Shown: one piece after another, positions 53,645 to 61,481 of the stretch
Layout: each line of letters begins with the position of its first letter
Position numbering within the stretch: position 1 is the first letter of the stretch
Assembly: GCA_031266665.1 (NCBI GenBank)
Contig: JAISAO010000035.1
Span: forward strand, 1-64,000
Origin: Propionibacteriaceae bacterium
Lineage (GTDB): Bacteria > Actinomycetota > Actinomycetes > Propionibacteriales > Propionibacteriaceae
Direction of reading: 5' to 3'
DNA length: 64,000 bases
The notes under the pieces: model-generated
What the model was told of the DNA's origin: nothing
The model's database searches: none
The model's input: only the letters and a program-made list of their open reading frames with translations
Position numbers and translations under genes: made by a program

Positions 53645-54606
53645 GGCCAGCGAGCCCCGACCGCGACCAGCCCGACGGCCGCCAGCAGCGCCAAGACGAT
53701 GGCGTAGCCGACGAAACGTTCTGTGATCTCGTCCTCGACCAACTCGTGGCCGACCGTTCGGGAGATGCCCTGGTAAACCTGCTCCAACTGGCTCAGGCTG
53801 TCGGCCGTGAAGGCCTGGCCGCCGGACAGTTCGGCCACACGCTTCAACTCGTCGGTGTTGACCGGCACCGGGTCGTGACCGCCGCGCTCGCCCGGGATGG
53901 TGCCGTAGGGGGTGCCGAAGGCGATGGTCGATATCGGGATGCCGAGGTCTTCGGCCTTGCGGGCCGCCGTCGCCGAGTCCGAGCCCAGGGTCGACTCGCC
54001 GTCGGACAGCAACACGATGACGGCCGGGGCGGGCTGGTCGGCGTCGTCGGCGTCCTCCGGTATCAGCACCCGGGCCGCCAGGGCGGCCAAGATGGCATCG
54101 CCGATGGCGGTCGACGGCTGCAGGGTCAGCCGGTCGAGGGCGGTTTTGACGACATCCCGGTCCAAGGTCGGCGGCACCAGCACGCTGGGGGTGGCGGCGA
54201 ATGAGATCAGGCAGACGTTGAAACCGTCCGGCAACTGGTCGACGAAACCCTTGGCCGCCTGCTCGGCCGCCTCCAGGCGGGTCGGCGCGATGTCGTCGGC
54301 CGCCATTGAGCGGGAGACGTCCAAGACCAGGAAGACCGTGGCCCGCTCCCGGGGGACCTCGACCCAGCCGTTCGGCATCGCCCAGGCCAGGATCAGCGAT
54401 CCCAGCGACAAGATGGCGCAGGCCACGGCGCTGTGCCGCGTCCAGGCCCGGCGCTTGGGGAAGAGCAATTGCAGGTTGGAGGGCCGAGACCGCAGTCGGA
54501 CCCGCTTACGCCACAACAAGACGACGTACAGCAGCGCCAGCCCGGGCAGCGCCCACAACGCCCACAGCCGGTCCGGGCGCATGAAACCGATCTCCAGCAG
54601 CCTCAT
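53641..54606 (-). CDS. VWA domain membrane protein, BatA-like (second copy)
   Basis: 321 aa. An N-terminal helix pair (LWALPGLALLYVVLLW and ACAILSLGSLILAWAM), a VWA domain with a full MIDAS (FLVLDVSRSMAADD; DxSxS, then STAIGDAI and LLSDGEST), and a C-terminal helix (VGYAIVLALLAAVGLVAVGA). This matches BatA/BatB-like proteins that work with MoxR and DUF58. The ATG at 54606 has GGAGGTGACG upstream and begins 2 nt after the paralogous gene. Confidence 0.9.
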   Translation of the reverse strand: MRLLEIGFMRPDRLWALWALPGLALLYVVLLWRKRVRLRSRPSNLQLLFPKRRAWTRHSAVACAILSLGSLILAWAMPNGWVEVPRERATVFLVLDVSRSMAADDIAPTRLEAAEQAAKGFVDQLPDGFNVCLISFAATPSVLVPPTLDRDVVKTALDRLTLQPSTAIGDAILAALAARVLIPEDADDADQPAPAVIVLLSDGESTLGSDSATAARKAEDLGIPISTIAFGTPYGTIPGERGGHDPVPVNTDELKRVAELSGGQAFTADSLSQLEQVYQGISRTVGHELVEDEITERFVGYAIVLALLAAVGLVAVGARWP

Positions 54607-54608
54607 CG

Positions 54609-55598
54609 TCACCTCCATCTCGCCCCCAGCATGACCGCGCCGACCGCCGCCACGGCCGCGAAGACGGCCGCCAGCCCGGCCCACTGGGCCGTGACCTCTT
54701 TCTCCACCTCGACGTGGCCGACGGTGGACTGGATCTTGGCGCAGGCCTCCTGGGCCTGGGCGGCGTCGTCGGCCCCGTAGGCCTGGCCGCCGGTGATCTG
54801 GGCCAGCTCGGCGAAGAACTGGTGGTCCGGCGGCACCTGGTAGCGCTCCACCTGGCCGTCGGCGTTCGTCAGGTCGACGTAGCCGTAGTCGGTCCCGAAG
54901 ACGATCGGATACAGCGGCACCCCCAGTTCGGCCAGTTGGCCGGCGACCTGTTTGGGCGAGGTCGAGCCGGTCGTCCCGGAGGCGTCCGAGAACATCACCA
55001 CGGCCGCCGGGACCGGCTGGTCGTCCTCGCCCGCCGGGACCAACTCGAGGGCCGACAGGGCCACCCTGAGGGCAGCGGCGACATCGGTCGAAGGCTCCAG
55101 CTCCACCCCTTGGACGGCCCGTTGGAAGATCTCCCGGTCGGTCGTCGGCGGCAGCACCAGGGTCGAGCTGCCGGCCATCTCGACCAGGGCCAGGTTGTAG
55201 CCGTCGGGCAGGGAGTCGACCAGGTTGACGACCTCCTGTTGGGCCACGGCCAGGCGCGACGGGCTCAGGTCCGTGGCCCCCATGGAGTTACTGATGTCCA
55301 GGATCAGCACCACCGTGGCCCGCTCCCGGGGCACCTGGTCGGTCCCCAGCGGCCGGGCCCAGGCGAAGGCCAGGCAGACCAGGGAGACCAAGGCCAGGCC
55401 GACGGTGACGTGACGCAGCCATTGGGACTGGGCCGGGACGATTATGTCGAGGATCGAGGTGTTGGTGTAGCGGATGCCGCGCCTCGACTTGCGCTTGGAC
55501 AAGAAGATATAGAGGCCCAGCAGGGCCAGCGGCACGACGATCAGCCACAGCCGTCCCGGGGTCATGAAGGACGGCAGTCCGAGGATCAGGCCGGTCAC
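54609..55598 (-). CDS. VWA domain membrane protein, BatA-like (first copy)
   Basis: 329 aa, same plan as the next gene: N-terminal helix LWLIVVPLALLGLYIFLSKR, second helix, VWA with MIDAS (VVLILDISNSMGATD; STDVAAAL; VMFSDASG) and a C-terminal helix. The two VWA proteins share PRERATVxLxLDxSxSM, PDGxN and GGQA blocks, so they are tandem paralogues. The GTG start overlaps the DUF58 stop (GTGA). Confidence 0.9.
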   Translation of the reverse strand: MTGLILGLPSFMTPGRLWLIVVPLALLGLYIFLSKRKSRRGIRYTNTSILDIIVPAQSQWLRHVTVGLALVSLVCLAFAWARPLGTDQVPRERATVVLILDISNSMGATDLSPSRLAVAQQEVVNLVDSLPDGYNLALVEMAGSSTLVLPPTTDREIFQRAVQGVELEPSTDVAAALRVALSALELVPAGEDDQPVPAAVVMFSDASGTTGSTSPKQVAGQLAELGVPLYPIVFGTDYGYVDLTNADGQVERYQVPPDHQFFAELAQITGGQAYGADDAAQAQEACAKIQSTVGHVEVEKEVTAQWAGLAAVFAAVAAVGAVMLGARWR

Positions 55599-56641
55599 TG
55601 GCTATGCCCCCGGGGCGGACGGTGCAGGGCGCCGGCCACCCGGCGGTAGGCCAAGACGAAACGGGCGATGTCTTGGACCCAGTCGCGGTCGGTCCGCAGT
55701 TGGATGTGGGCACAGCCGGCCCGCCGCAGCGCCACCCGGATGCGTTCGCGTTGGGCGGCGGCGGCGGCGTTCATGCGCAGCCGGGCGTCGTCGTCGGAGG
55801 TGTTGACGTAGCGCTCGAAGTCGGTCTCGGGGTCGCGGATGAGAATGTCGCCGACGTCGGGGAAGTCGACCTCGTGCCGGTCCAGGGTCTCGACGCAGAT
55901 GACCTGGTTGCGCACCGCCAGGCGGCGCAGCGGCCGCTCCCAGACCGGCTCCGCCTGGGGGTCCAACTCGATGTCGCCCGGGGTCAGGAAGTCGGACACC
56001 ACCAGGCGCAGGCCGCGGCGGCGCTGGGTGCGGGCCATCTGGTCGATGCCCTGGGGCAGGTCCATCACCCCGGCGGTCTCGTCCGGCACAATCGGCTCGG
56101 TCAGCATGGAGCGCAACAAGGCGTAGAGGGCGGTCCGCCCGGCCCGGGCCGGGATGTGGCGCAGCCCGGAGGGGCGCATCACCAAGCCGCCGAAACGATC
56201 ACCCATCTGCTGCGACAGGAAGCCGATGGTGGCGATGGCGGCGATGCCGAGGTCGCGCTTGGTCACCCCGCCGGTGCCCCAGTTCATCGACGGTGTGACG
56301 TCGAGCAGGGCCCAGACCTCCAACTCCCGGTCGGCCACGGTGTCGCGGACGTGGGGCACAGTGGTGCGGGCGGTCACGGCCCAGTCCATCCGGCGGACGT
56401 CGTCTTGGCCCGGGACGTAGATCCGGGCGTCGTTCAGGTCGCTGCCCGGTCCCGGCAACAGCCCCAGGTGGTCGCCTTGGAGGAAGCCCTCCAGTCGCCG
56501 CACAATGGCCAACTCAAGGCGGCGCAGGGCCGCCTCGGGGGCCAGTTGGCTCAGCGGCAGGGTGGGTCCCTCCGGGGGGGCCAGGACCGATTGGACGGCG
56601 GCCGGCCGAGCGGCTGGGGGGGCGTATTGGACTTGGGCCAT
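55595..56641 (-). CDS. DUF58 domain protein (module 2)
   Basis: 348 aa. No membrane helix, unlike the DUF58 of module 1. Core: GSDLNDARIYVPGQDDVRRM then DWAVTARTTVPHVRDT, and a degenerate VWA-like region WALLDVTPSMNWGTGGVTKR. RRGLRLVVSDFLTPGDIELD follows. The ATG at 56641 (GGGTGAGGCG upstream) lies 4 nt after the MoxR stop; longer frames read into MoxR. Confidence 0.9.
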   Translation of the reverse strand: MAQVQYAPPAARPAAVQSVLAPPEGPTLPLSQLAPEAALRRLELAIVRRLEGFLQGDHLGLLPGPGSDLNDARIYVPGQDDVRRMDWAVTARTTVPHVRDTVADRELEVWALLDVTPSMNWGTGGVTKRDLGIAAIATIGFLSQQMGDRFGGLVMRPSGLRHIPARAGRTALYALLRSMLTEPIVPDETAGVMDLPQGIDQMARTQRRRGLRLVVSDFLTPGDIELDPQAEPVWERPLRRLAVRNQVICVETLDRHEVDFPDVGDILIRDPETDFERYVNTSDDDARLRMNAAAAAQRERIRVALRRAGCAHIQLRTDRDWVQDIARFVLAYRRVAGALHRPPRGHSQ

Positions 56642-56645
56642 CGCC

Positions 56646-57716
56646 TCACCCGTGTCGGGCCGGCGGCGGACCACCGGGCTGGTTGTGCCACACCGGGGTC
56701 GGCGGCGGCACCATCGCCAGGATGCGGTCGACCACCTGGCCGGGGTCGATGTTGTCGGCCACGGCGTCGAAGGACAGTTGCAGGCGGTGCGACATGACGT
56801 CCTTGGCCACGGCCTGGACATCGGTCGGCAGGACATAGTCCCGGCCGTGGATCAGGGCCACCGCCCGGGCCGCCGCCACCAGGCCGAGGGTGGCGCGGGG
56901 CGAGCAGCCGATTGAGATCACCGGCGCCAGGTCGGGCAGCCCGAAGTCGGCCGGCTGACGGGTGGCCAGGACCAGTCGGACGATGTACTCGGCCAGCAGG
57001 TTGTGGACGAAGATGTGGGCCGCCTGGTCTTGTAGGGCCAGGACGCGCCCCGGGTCCAGGACCGGTTCGGCCAGGGGGGCCTCGACCGACATGCGGCGCA
57101 GGATCTCCAACTCCTCGTTGCCCCGGGGGTAGTCGATGTCGACCTTGAGCAGGAAACGGTCCCGCTGGGCCTCGGGCAGCGGGTAGACGCCCTCGGACTC
57201 GATCGGGTTCTGGGTGGCGATGACGATGAAGGGTTGCTTGGCCGGGTAGGTCGTGCCGCCGATGGAGACCTGTTTCTCGGCCATGATCTCGAGCATGGCC
57301 GACTGGACCTTGGCCGGAGCCCGGTTGACCTCGTCCGCCAGCAGGAAGTTGACGAAGACCGGCCCCAGCTGGATGTCGAAGGTCTCCTTGGCGGCCGAGT
57401 AGATGCGGGTGCCGACGATGTCGGAGGGCACCAGATCGGGGGTGAACTGGATGCGGGCGAACTCGCCCCCCACAACCGTGGCGAAGGTCCGGACGGCCAA
57501 GGTCTTGGCGGTCCCGGGGACGCCTTCCAATAGGCAATGCCCCTTGGCCAGGAGGGCGACCATGAGCTGCTCCACCATATGCTCTTGGCCGACGATGACG
57601 CGCTGGACCTGGGCGATGGCCCGGCCCAGGACCTGGGCCGCCTGGGCGGTGGTCGGGTTGGAGGCCGCGCCGCCGACCGGGCCGTCGGCGGGTGGTTCAG
57701 CGGCTGAAACGGTCAC
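56646..57716 (-). CDS. MoxR family AAA+ ATPase (module 2)
   Basis: 356 aa. Walker A GVPGTAKTLAVRTFA, Walker B FLLADEVNRAPAKVQSAM, sensor ATQNPIESEGVYPLPEAQ, arginine finger DRFLLK, lid GCSPRATLGLVAAARAVALI. The GTG at 57716 has AGAGGAG upstream. First gene of a five-gene operon MoxR-DUF58-VWA-VWA-yggS. It shares the sequence plan of the MoxR at 9683 but belongs to a different partner set (VWA instead of transglutaminase). Confidence 0.94.
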   Translation of the reverse strand: MTVSAAEPPADGPVGGAASNPTTAQAAQVLGRAIAQVQRVIVGQEHMVEQLMVALLAKGHCLLEGVPGTAKTLAVRTFATVVGGEFARIQFTPDLVPSDIVGTRIYSAAKETFDIQLGPVFVNFLLADEVNRAPAKVQSAMLEIMAEKQVSIGGTTYPAKQPFIVIATQNPIESEGVYPLPEAQRDRFLLKVDIDYPRGNEELEILRRMSVEAPLAEPVLDPGRVLALQDQAAHIFVHNLLAEYIVRLVLATRQPADFGLPDLAPVISIGCSPRATLGLVAAARAVALIHGRDYVLPTDVQAVAKDVMSHRLQLSFDAVADNIDPGQVVDRILAMVPPPTPVWHNQPGGPPPARHG

Positions 57717-57963
57717 ACGCGCTCCTCTGGAAGGGGATCTCTCAAGCGCCCCCAAGGTTAGCGGACCTGATCTGAGGAAGGTCTCATTAAACATCCGGCC
57801 CCAAACGTCGCGGGCGAGGCCCCCGACACCCGACGGCTTTCCCCGTCCCGGCCCAGACGATCACGCCCGGGACTCGTCCCAGGCCGCCGGCCGGCCGACC
57901 CTGGACCCGGGGCGGGTTTCGGCTCAGGGCTCCCTGGGAGCGTCATGCTCTAGTCTGAGGCGC

Positions 57964-58881
57964 GTGACCCAGGAGCCCGCCTCGACCCTCCCCCTGAGTC
58001 CCCTATTGGCCGAGGACCCCGGCAAAGTGGGCGATTTCTGGCTCGACGCCCGCCTGGTGACGACCGCCTCCGGCGTGGCCTACCTGGCCCACGAGGCGGA
58101 ACAGGCCCCGGTCATGGTGGTGCTGTTGTCTCAGGGCGCGGCCGACGACGCCGCCGCCCGAGACCGCCTGGCCGGCCAGGTCGACCGTATGCACCTCGAC
58201 ACGGTGGTGGCCCGGGGCGGCCTGGACCAGAACCGCCACCGGCTGGCCGCCAAGTTCCGCTCCGAGGACGACGACCCGCCCAGCGTCGACGGCCTGCCCC
58301 AGGCGCCCTGGGTGGCGTTGGCCTTCGACGGCTCGCCGGCCGCCCTGCGGGAGGCCCGCCGCCTACTGGCCGAAGTCGACCTGGCCTGGCTGCCGCCACA
58401 GGGCCGGGTCGCCGGACCCGATTTCCGGCTGCCCTGGATCGACCGCTCCACCCCGGGCCGCAGCCACATCTGGCCGCTGCCCTGGCCCGGGCGGCGGGAC
58501 CGTGGCGGGCTGATCTCGATCCTGGCCGCCTTCGCCCTGATGTTGCTGCTGACCGCCGTGGCCGTTCTGATCGCCATCTTGATCTTCAGCCAGTCCCCGC
58601 CGACCCCGCCCATACCGCCCATACCGCCCGACAGCTCGGCCTCAGGCTCCGGCGGCGGCTCGGGCGGCGCCTCCGATTCGGCCAGTGCCTCCAGCTCGGA
58701 CAGCGCCTCCAGTTCGGACAGTCCTTCCAGTTCGGCCTCGGCCAGCGCCTCCAGCTCCAGTTCGGCCTCAGCCAGCCCCTCTAGTAGCACCTCGGCCAGC
58801 CCCTCGACCTCGAACGGCTCCCCCGGCCCCACCGAGTCCTCCGGCTTCGGCGGCCAGCCGACCCCTCAGGCCCCGATCTGA
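57964..58881 (+). CDS. Single-pass membrane protein with long Ser-rich tail
   Basis: 305 aa from a GTG at 57964. A cytoplasmic domain of about 170 residues (VGDFWLDARLVTTASGVAYL, VDRMHLDTVVARGGLDQNRH), one helix (GLISILAAFALMLLLTAVAV then LIAILIF), a Pro spacer, and about 90 residues made almost only of Ser, Ala, Gly and Asp. The tail is presumably extracellular and could be O-glycosylated. I do not recognise the domain. Divergent from MoxR module 2 with 247 bp between. Confidence 0.75.
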   Translation: MTQEPASTLPLSPLLAEDPGKVGDFWLDARLVTTASGVAYLAHEAEQAPVMVVLLSQGAADDAAARDRLAGQVDRMHLDTVVARGGLDQNRHRLAAKFRSEDDDPPSVDGLPQAPWVALAFDGSPAALREARRLLAEVDLAWLPPQGRVAGPDFRLPWIDRSTPGRSHIWPLPWPGRRDRGGLISILAAFALMLLLTAVAVLIAILIFSQSPPTPPIPPIPPDSSASGSGGGSGGASDSASASSSDSASSSDSPSSSASASASSSSSASASPSSSTSASPSTSNGSPGPTESSGFGGQPTPQAPI

Positions 58882-58935
58882 CCGCTGACGGCGAGGCTTG
58901 TCCACGGTGTCAGGGGGCGGCCCGACGCCATTCCG

Positions 58936-58966
58936 CGTCAGTTCGGGCTTGACCCGGGGTCTCGGC
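58936..58966. repeat. REP-like palindromic repeat, family 2 copy
   Basis: CGTCAGTTCGGGCTTGACCC followed by GGGGTCTCGG, between the Ser-rich protein gene and the tRNA. Matches the family 2 core with several changes. Confidence 0.5.
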
Positions 58967-59023
58967 CCGAATAGCCCCGACGCCTCGTCAGACGTTTGGG
59001 CGGCACTAGACTGACGCCCTCAC

Positions 59024-59097
59024 GGGGCGGTAGCTCAGCTGGTCAGAGCAGAGGACTCATAATCCTCCGGTCCCGGGTTCAAGCCCCGGCCGCCTCA
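59024..59097 (+). tRNA. tRNA with CAT anticodon, probably elongator tRNA-Met
   Basis: A complete 74-nt cloverleaf. Acceptor GGGGCGG (59024-59030) pairs with CCGCCTC (59090-59096), discriminator A59097. D stem GCTC/GAGC, anticodon stem GAGGA/TCCTC with loop CTCATAA, anticodon CAT at 59058-59060, T stem CCGGG/CCCGG with TTCAAGC loop. G1:C72 pairs and there are no GGG/CCC pairs in the anticodon stem, so it is not initiator tRNA. tRNA-Ile2, which has CAU modified to lysidine, cannot be excluded. CC but not CCA follows the discriminator. Confidence 0.95.
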
Positions 59098-59148
59098 CCG
59101 TTTGAGCGTGAGACCCACACCCAGAGACATCCGAAACCTCACCTAAGG

Positions 59149-60975
59149 CTATGGGCGTATGGGTATGAATGGGTCGACGAATGGCAGGCGCAGCCGCTCG
59201 ATCCGGCCGTCGGCCAGTTCGAGGGCCACATCCACCCCGAGACGCTCAATAAAACTCAAGTTGTGGCTGATGATCAGAATGGCGCCCCGGTATCCGCTCA
59301 GGGCCTCGACCAATTGGTCCAGGCTGGTCAGGTCGAGGTTGTTCGTCGGCTCATCCAGGATCAGCAGTTGGGCCGGCGGCTGGGCGAACAACAGCCGGGC
59401 CAAGGCCACCCGGAAGCGTTCGCCCCCCGACAGGTCCGCCACCGGCCGGAAAGCCGCCTCGCCGCGCAACAGCAACCTCGCCAGCCGGGTCCGAATCTCC
59501 CCCGCCGTCGCCGCCAGGGCGACGGCCGCCACATTGTCCAGGGCGCTGCGGGCGTCGTCCAAGCCGTCCAGCCGCTGGGGCAGGTAGCCGACGCGATCGG
59601 TCAAGAGCCGCCCCCGGAGCCGCCCGTCGCCCGAGTCCGGCGCCCCTCCCCCGGTCTGGTCCGGCGTCGCCCGGTCCTCGGCCTGATCCGGCGCCGACAG
59701 ACTCTTGCCCCGGTCAGGTGTCGCCCGTCCCTCGGTCGTATCTGACTCCACACCCACCCCGGCTGGGTCCGGCACCACCTCTCCCCCGGTCTGGTCCGGC
59801 GCCGTCCGGTCTCCGCTCGGTGGGCGCAGGCCCAGCAGCTCCTCCACCAGGGTGGTTTTGCCGACACCGTTGCGGCCCAGCAGCGCCACCCGCTCCGGCC
59901 CTCGCAAGACGAAACGCTCGTCGTCGCCCCAGGTCAATTCGAGCAGGCGCCGCCCGGCCGGCACCCCGGGGTCGGGCAGGTCCAGGCGGATGTGCTCTTG
60001 GCCCCGCCGCCTGAGCGAGGCCTCGGCCAGGGCCGCCCGCGCCCGCTCCACCCGGTCGTCGCCGGTGCCCCGCGCCCGGCCCGCAGTCGCCTCGGCCCGG
60101 TTGCGCATCGAGTCCCGGGCCGCCTTGCCGAGACCCTCTCCGATGGCTTTCGCCTTGCCCCGGGCGAGGTTCTTGGCCGTCTTCTCCAGGGCGGCGGCGC
60201 GCTGCCGCCGAGCCGTCCGCAGCGCCTGCTCGGCTGTCTGCTCCGCCTGGGCGGCGGCCGCCTGCTCGACCGCCAGGGCCGCCCGCCAAGCGGAGTAGCC
60301 GCCGCCGAAAAGGGCTAGCCGGCCGTCGTGCAACTCGGCCGTGGCGTCCATCAGATCGAGCAGGCCGACATCGTGGCTGGCCACCACCACGGTCCCGCCC
60401 CAGGCGGCGATCAACTGGAGGACCTGTTGGCGCAACACGGCGTCGAGGTTGTTGGTCGGCTCGTCCAGCAGCGTCACCGCCGTCCGGCGCAGTTGGCAGC
60501 CGGCGATGGCCATGACCATGGCCTCGCCGCCCGACAGCCGGGTGACGTCACGGTCCAGATCCGCCCCGGCCAGGCCGCCGCCGGCCGTGTCCAGGCCGCG
60601 CAACAACTGGTCCGCCTGGGTCTCGATGTCCCAGTCGTCGCCCACCAGATCGAAGGGCCCGGGATCGACGCTGCCCTGTTCGATGGCCCGCAGGGCGTCG
60701 AGTTTGGCCCGGACGCCCAGCAGGTCGGCCACCGTCGCGCCCCGGGCCAAGGCGATGGTCTGGGGCAGGTAGGAGACCTCCCCCGCCACCTCCAGCCGGC
60801 CCGAACTGGGGACGAGTTGTCCCGCGATCAGCCGTAGAAAAGTTGTCTTGCCCGAGCCGTTGTCCCCCACCAGGCCGGTGCGCCCGGCGCCGAAACTACC
60901 CGAGACGTCGTCCAGCCCGATGTCGCCGTCGGGCCAGTGGAAAGACAAATGATCGAAAGTGATGGGAAAACTCAT
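59149..60975 (-). CDS. ABC-F family ATPase with tandem-repeat insertion
   Basis: 608 aa. Two ABC domains: Walker A GDNGSGKTTFLRL and GRNGVGKTTLVEE; signatures RLSGGEAMVMAIAG and DLSGGERFRVALAR; Walker B VTLLDEPTNNLDAV and LLILDEPTNNLDLT. The linker is charged (AAALEKTAKNLARGKAKAIG). Such proteins act on the ribosome, some giving antibiotic resistance. In the second domain, between Walker A and Q-loop, about 60 residues of APDQTGG/ATPDQTGGG-like repeats are inserted (59625-59830). The ATG at 60975 with GGAGCGTCCC is preferred over 61008. Faces the tRNA. Confidence 0.9.
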   Translation of the reverse strand: MSFPITFDHLSFHWPDGDIGLDDVSGSFGAGRTGLVGDNGSGKTTFLRLIAGQLVPSSGRLEVAGEVSYLPQTIALARGATVADLLGVRAKLDALRAIEQGSVDPGPFDLVGDDWDIETQADQLLRGLDTAGGGLAGADLDRDVTRLSGGEAMVMAIAGCQLRRTAVTLLDEPTNNLDAVLRQQVLQLIAAWGGTVVVASHDVGLLDLMDATAELHDGRLALFGGGYSAWRAALAVEQAAAAQAEQTAEQALRTARRQRAAALEKTAKNLARGKAKAIGEGLGKAARDSMRNRAEATAGRARGTGDDRVERARAALAEASLRRRGQEHIRLDLPDPGVPAGRRLLELTWGDDERFVLRGPERVALLGRNGVGKTTLVEELLGLRPPSGDRTAPDQTGGEVVPDPAGVGVESDTTEGRATPDRGKSLSAPDQAEDRATPDQTGGGAPDSGDGRLRGRLLTDRVGYLPQRLDGLDDARSALDNVAAVALAATAGEIRTRLARLLLRGEAAFRPVADLSGGERFRVALARLLFAQPPAQLLILDEPTNNLDLTSLDQLVEALSGYRGAILIISHNLSFIERLGVDVALELADGRIERLRLPFVDPFIPIRP

Positions 60976-61014
60976 GGGACGCTCCAGCGCTGGACGGGTG
61001 ACTGCCAATGGCCG

Positions 61015-61064
61015 CTAGCTTCCTTGACTGCGGCGAAGCCGCAATGTTGAGTCAAGGAAGCTAG
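61015..61064. repeat. Long perfect hairpin, part of a palindrome cluster
   Basis: CTAGCTTCCTTGACT (61015-61029) pairs with AGTCAAGGAAGCTAG (61050-61064) over 15 bp, with an inner GCGGC-GAA-GCCGC stem. It directly adjoins the inverted-repeat element at 61061. Confidence 0.75.
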
Positions 61065-61229
61065 GAGGGTGGTGTCAAACGCTGTTCTGTCGGCGGGGCC
61101 TCGGGCGGGATGAGATCCGGCCCCAAGGTGTTGGGGCTGTGGTCGACCCACTGCCCCAACACCTTGGGGCCGAAGATCGCCCGATCCGTGGCTCTGGCGG
61201 CGGGACATGGTTTGACACCAGTCTCCTAG
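61061..61229. mobile_element. MITE-like element with 20-bp terminal inverted repeats
   Basis: CTAGGAGGGTGGTGTCAAAC (61061-61080) and GTTTGACACCAGTCTCCTAG (61210-61229) are inverted copies matching at 17 of 20 positions. Inside, GGCCCCAAGGTGTTGGGGC (61119-61137) and GCCCCAACACCTTGGGGCC (61153-61171) form a perfect 19-bp dyad. The 169-bp element has no coding potential. It resembles a non-autonomous transposon or the ends of an insertion sequence; no transposase is in the window. Confidence 0.65.
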
Positions 61230-61383
61230 GATGCGCCGACGCCATCATCGGCGCGTATTACGCTTGCGCCCCATCCGTCATTTCGCTGTCGCTCTCGTCT
61301 AGCCGAAGGCCCCGCCTGACACCCGGAACCCGAACCACATCACCCTACACCCGACAGCGGGAGCGCCGTCCGGAAAAGGGCTA

Positions 61384-61421
61384 GCTGTAAGTGTTGGGGG
61401 TGGCTGTAAGTGTTGGGGATG
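61384..61421. repeat. Two tandem copies of a 19-bp unit
   Basis: GCTGTAAGTGTTGGGGGTG (61384) is followed at once by GCTGTAAGTGTTGGGGATG (61403), 18 of 19 identical. It lies in the 506-bp gap (60976-61481) between argD and the ABC-F gene, which also holds the palindromes above. Apart from these, I see nothing there. Confidence 0.8.
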
Positions 61422-61481
61422 GCAGGCCCGACGCTGGCGTGCCCTCAGCCACACTCTGAGCGGTCACCGAACTCTGAACGG

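Noticed and set aside
59024-59097. Initiator tRNA-fMet
   Set aside because: G1:C72 is paired and the anticodon stem lacks the three G:C pairs of initiator tRNA.
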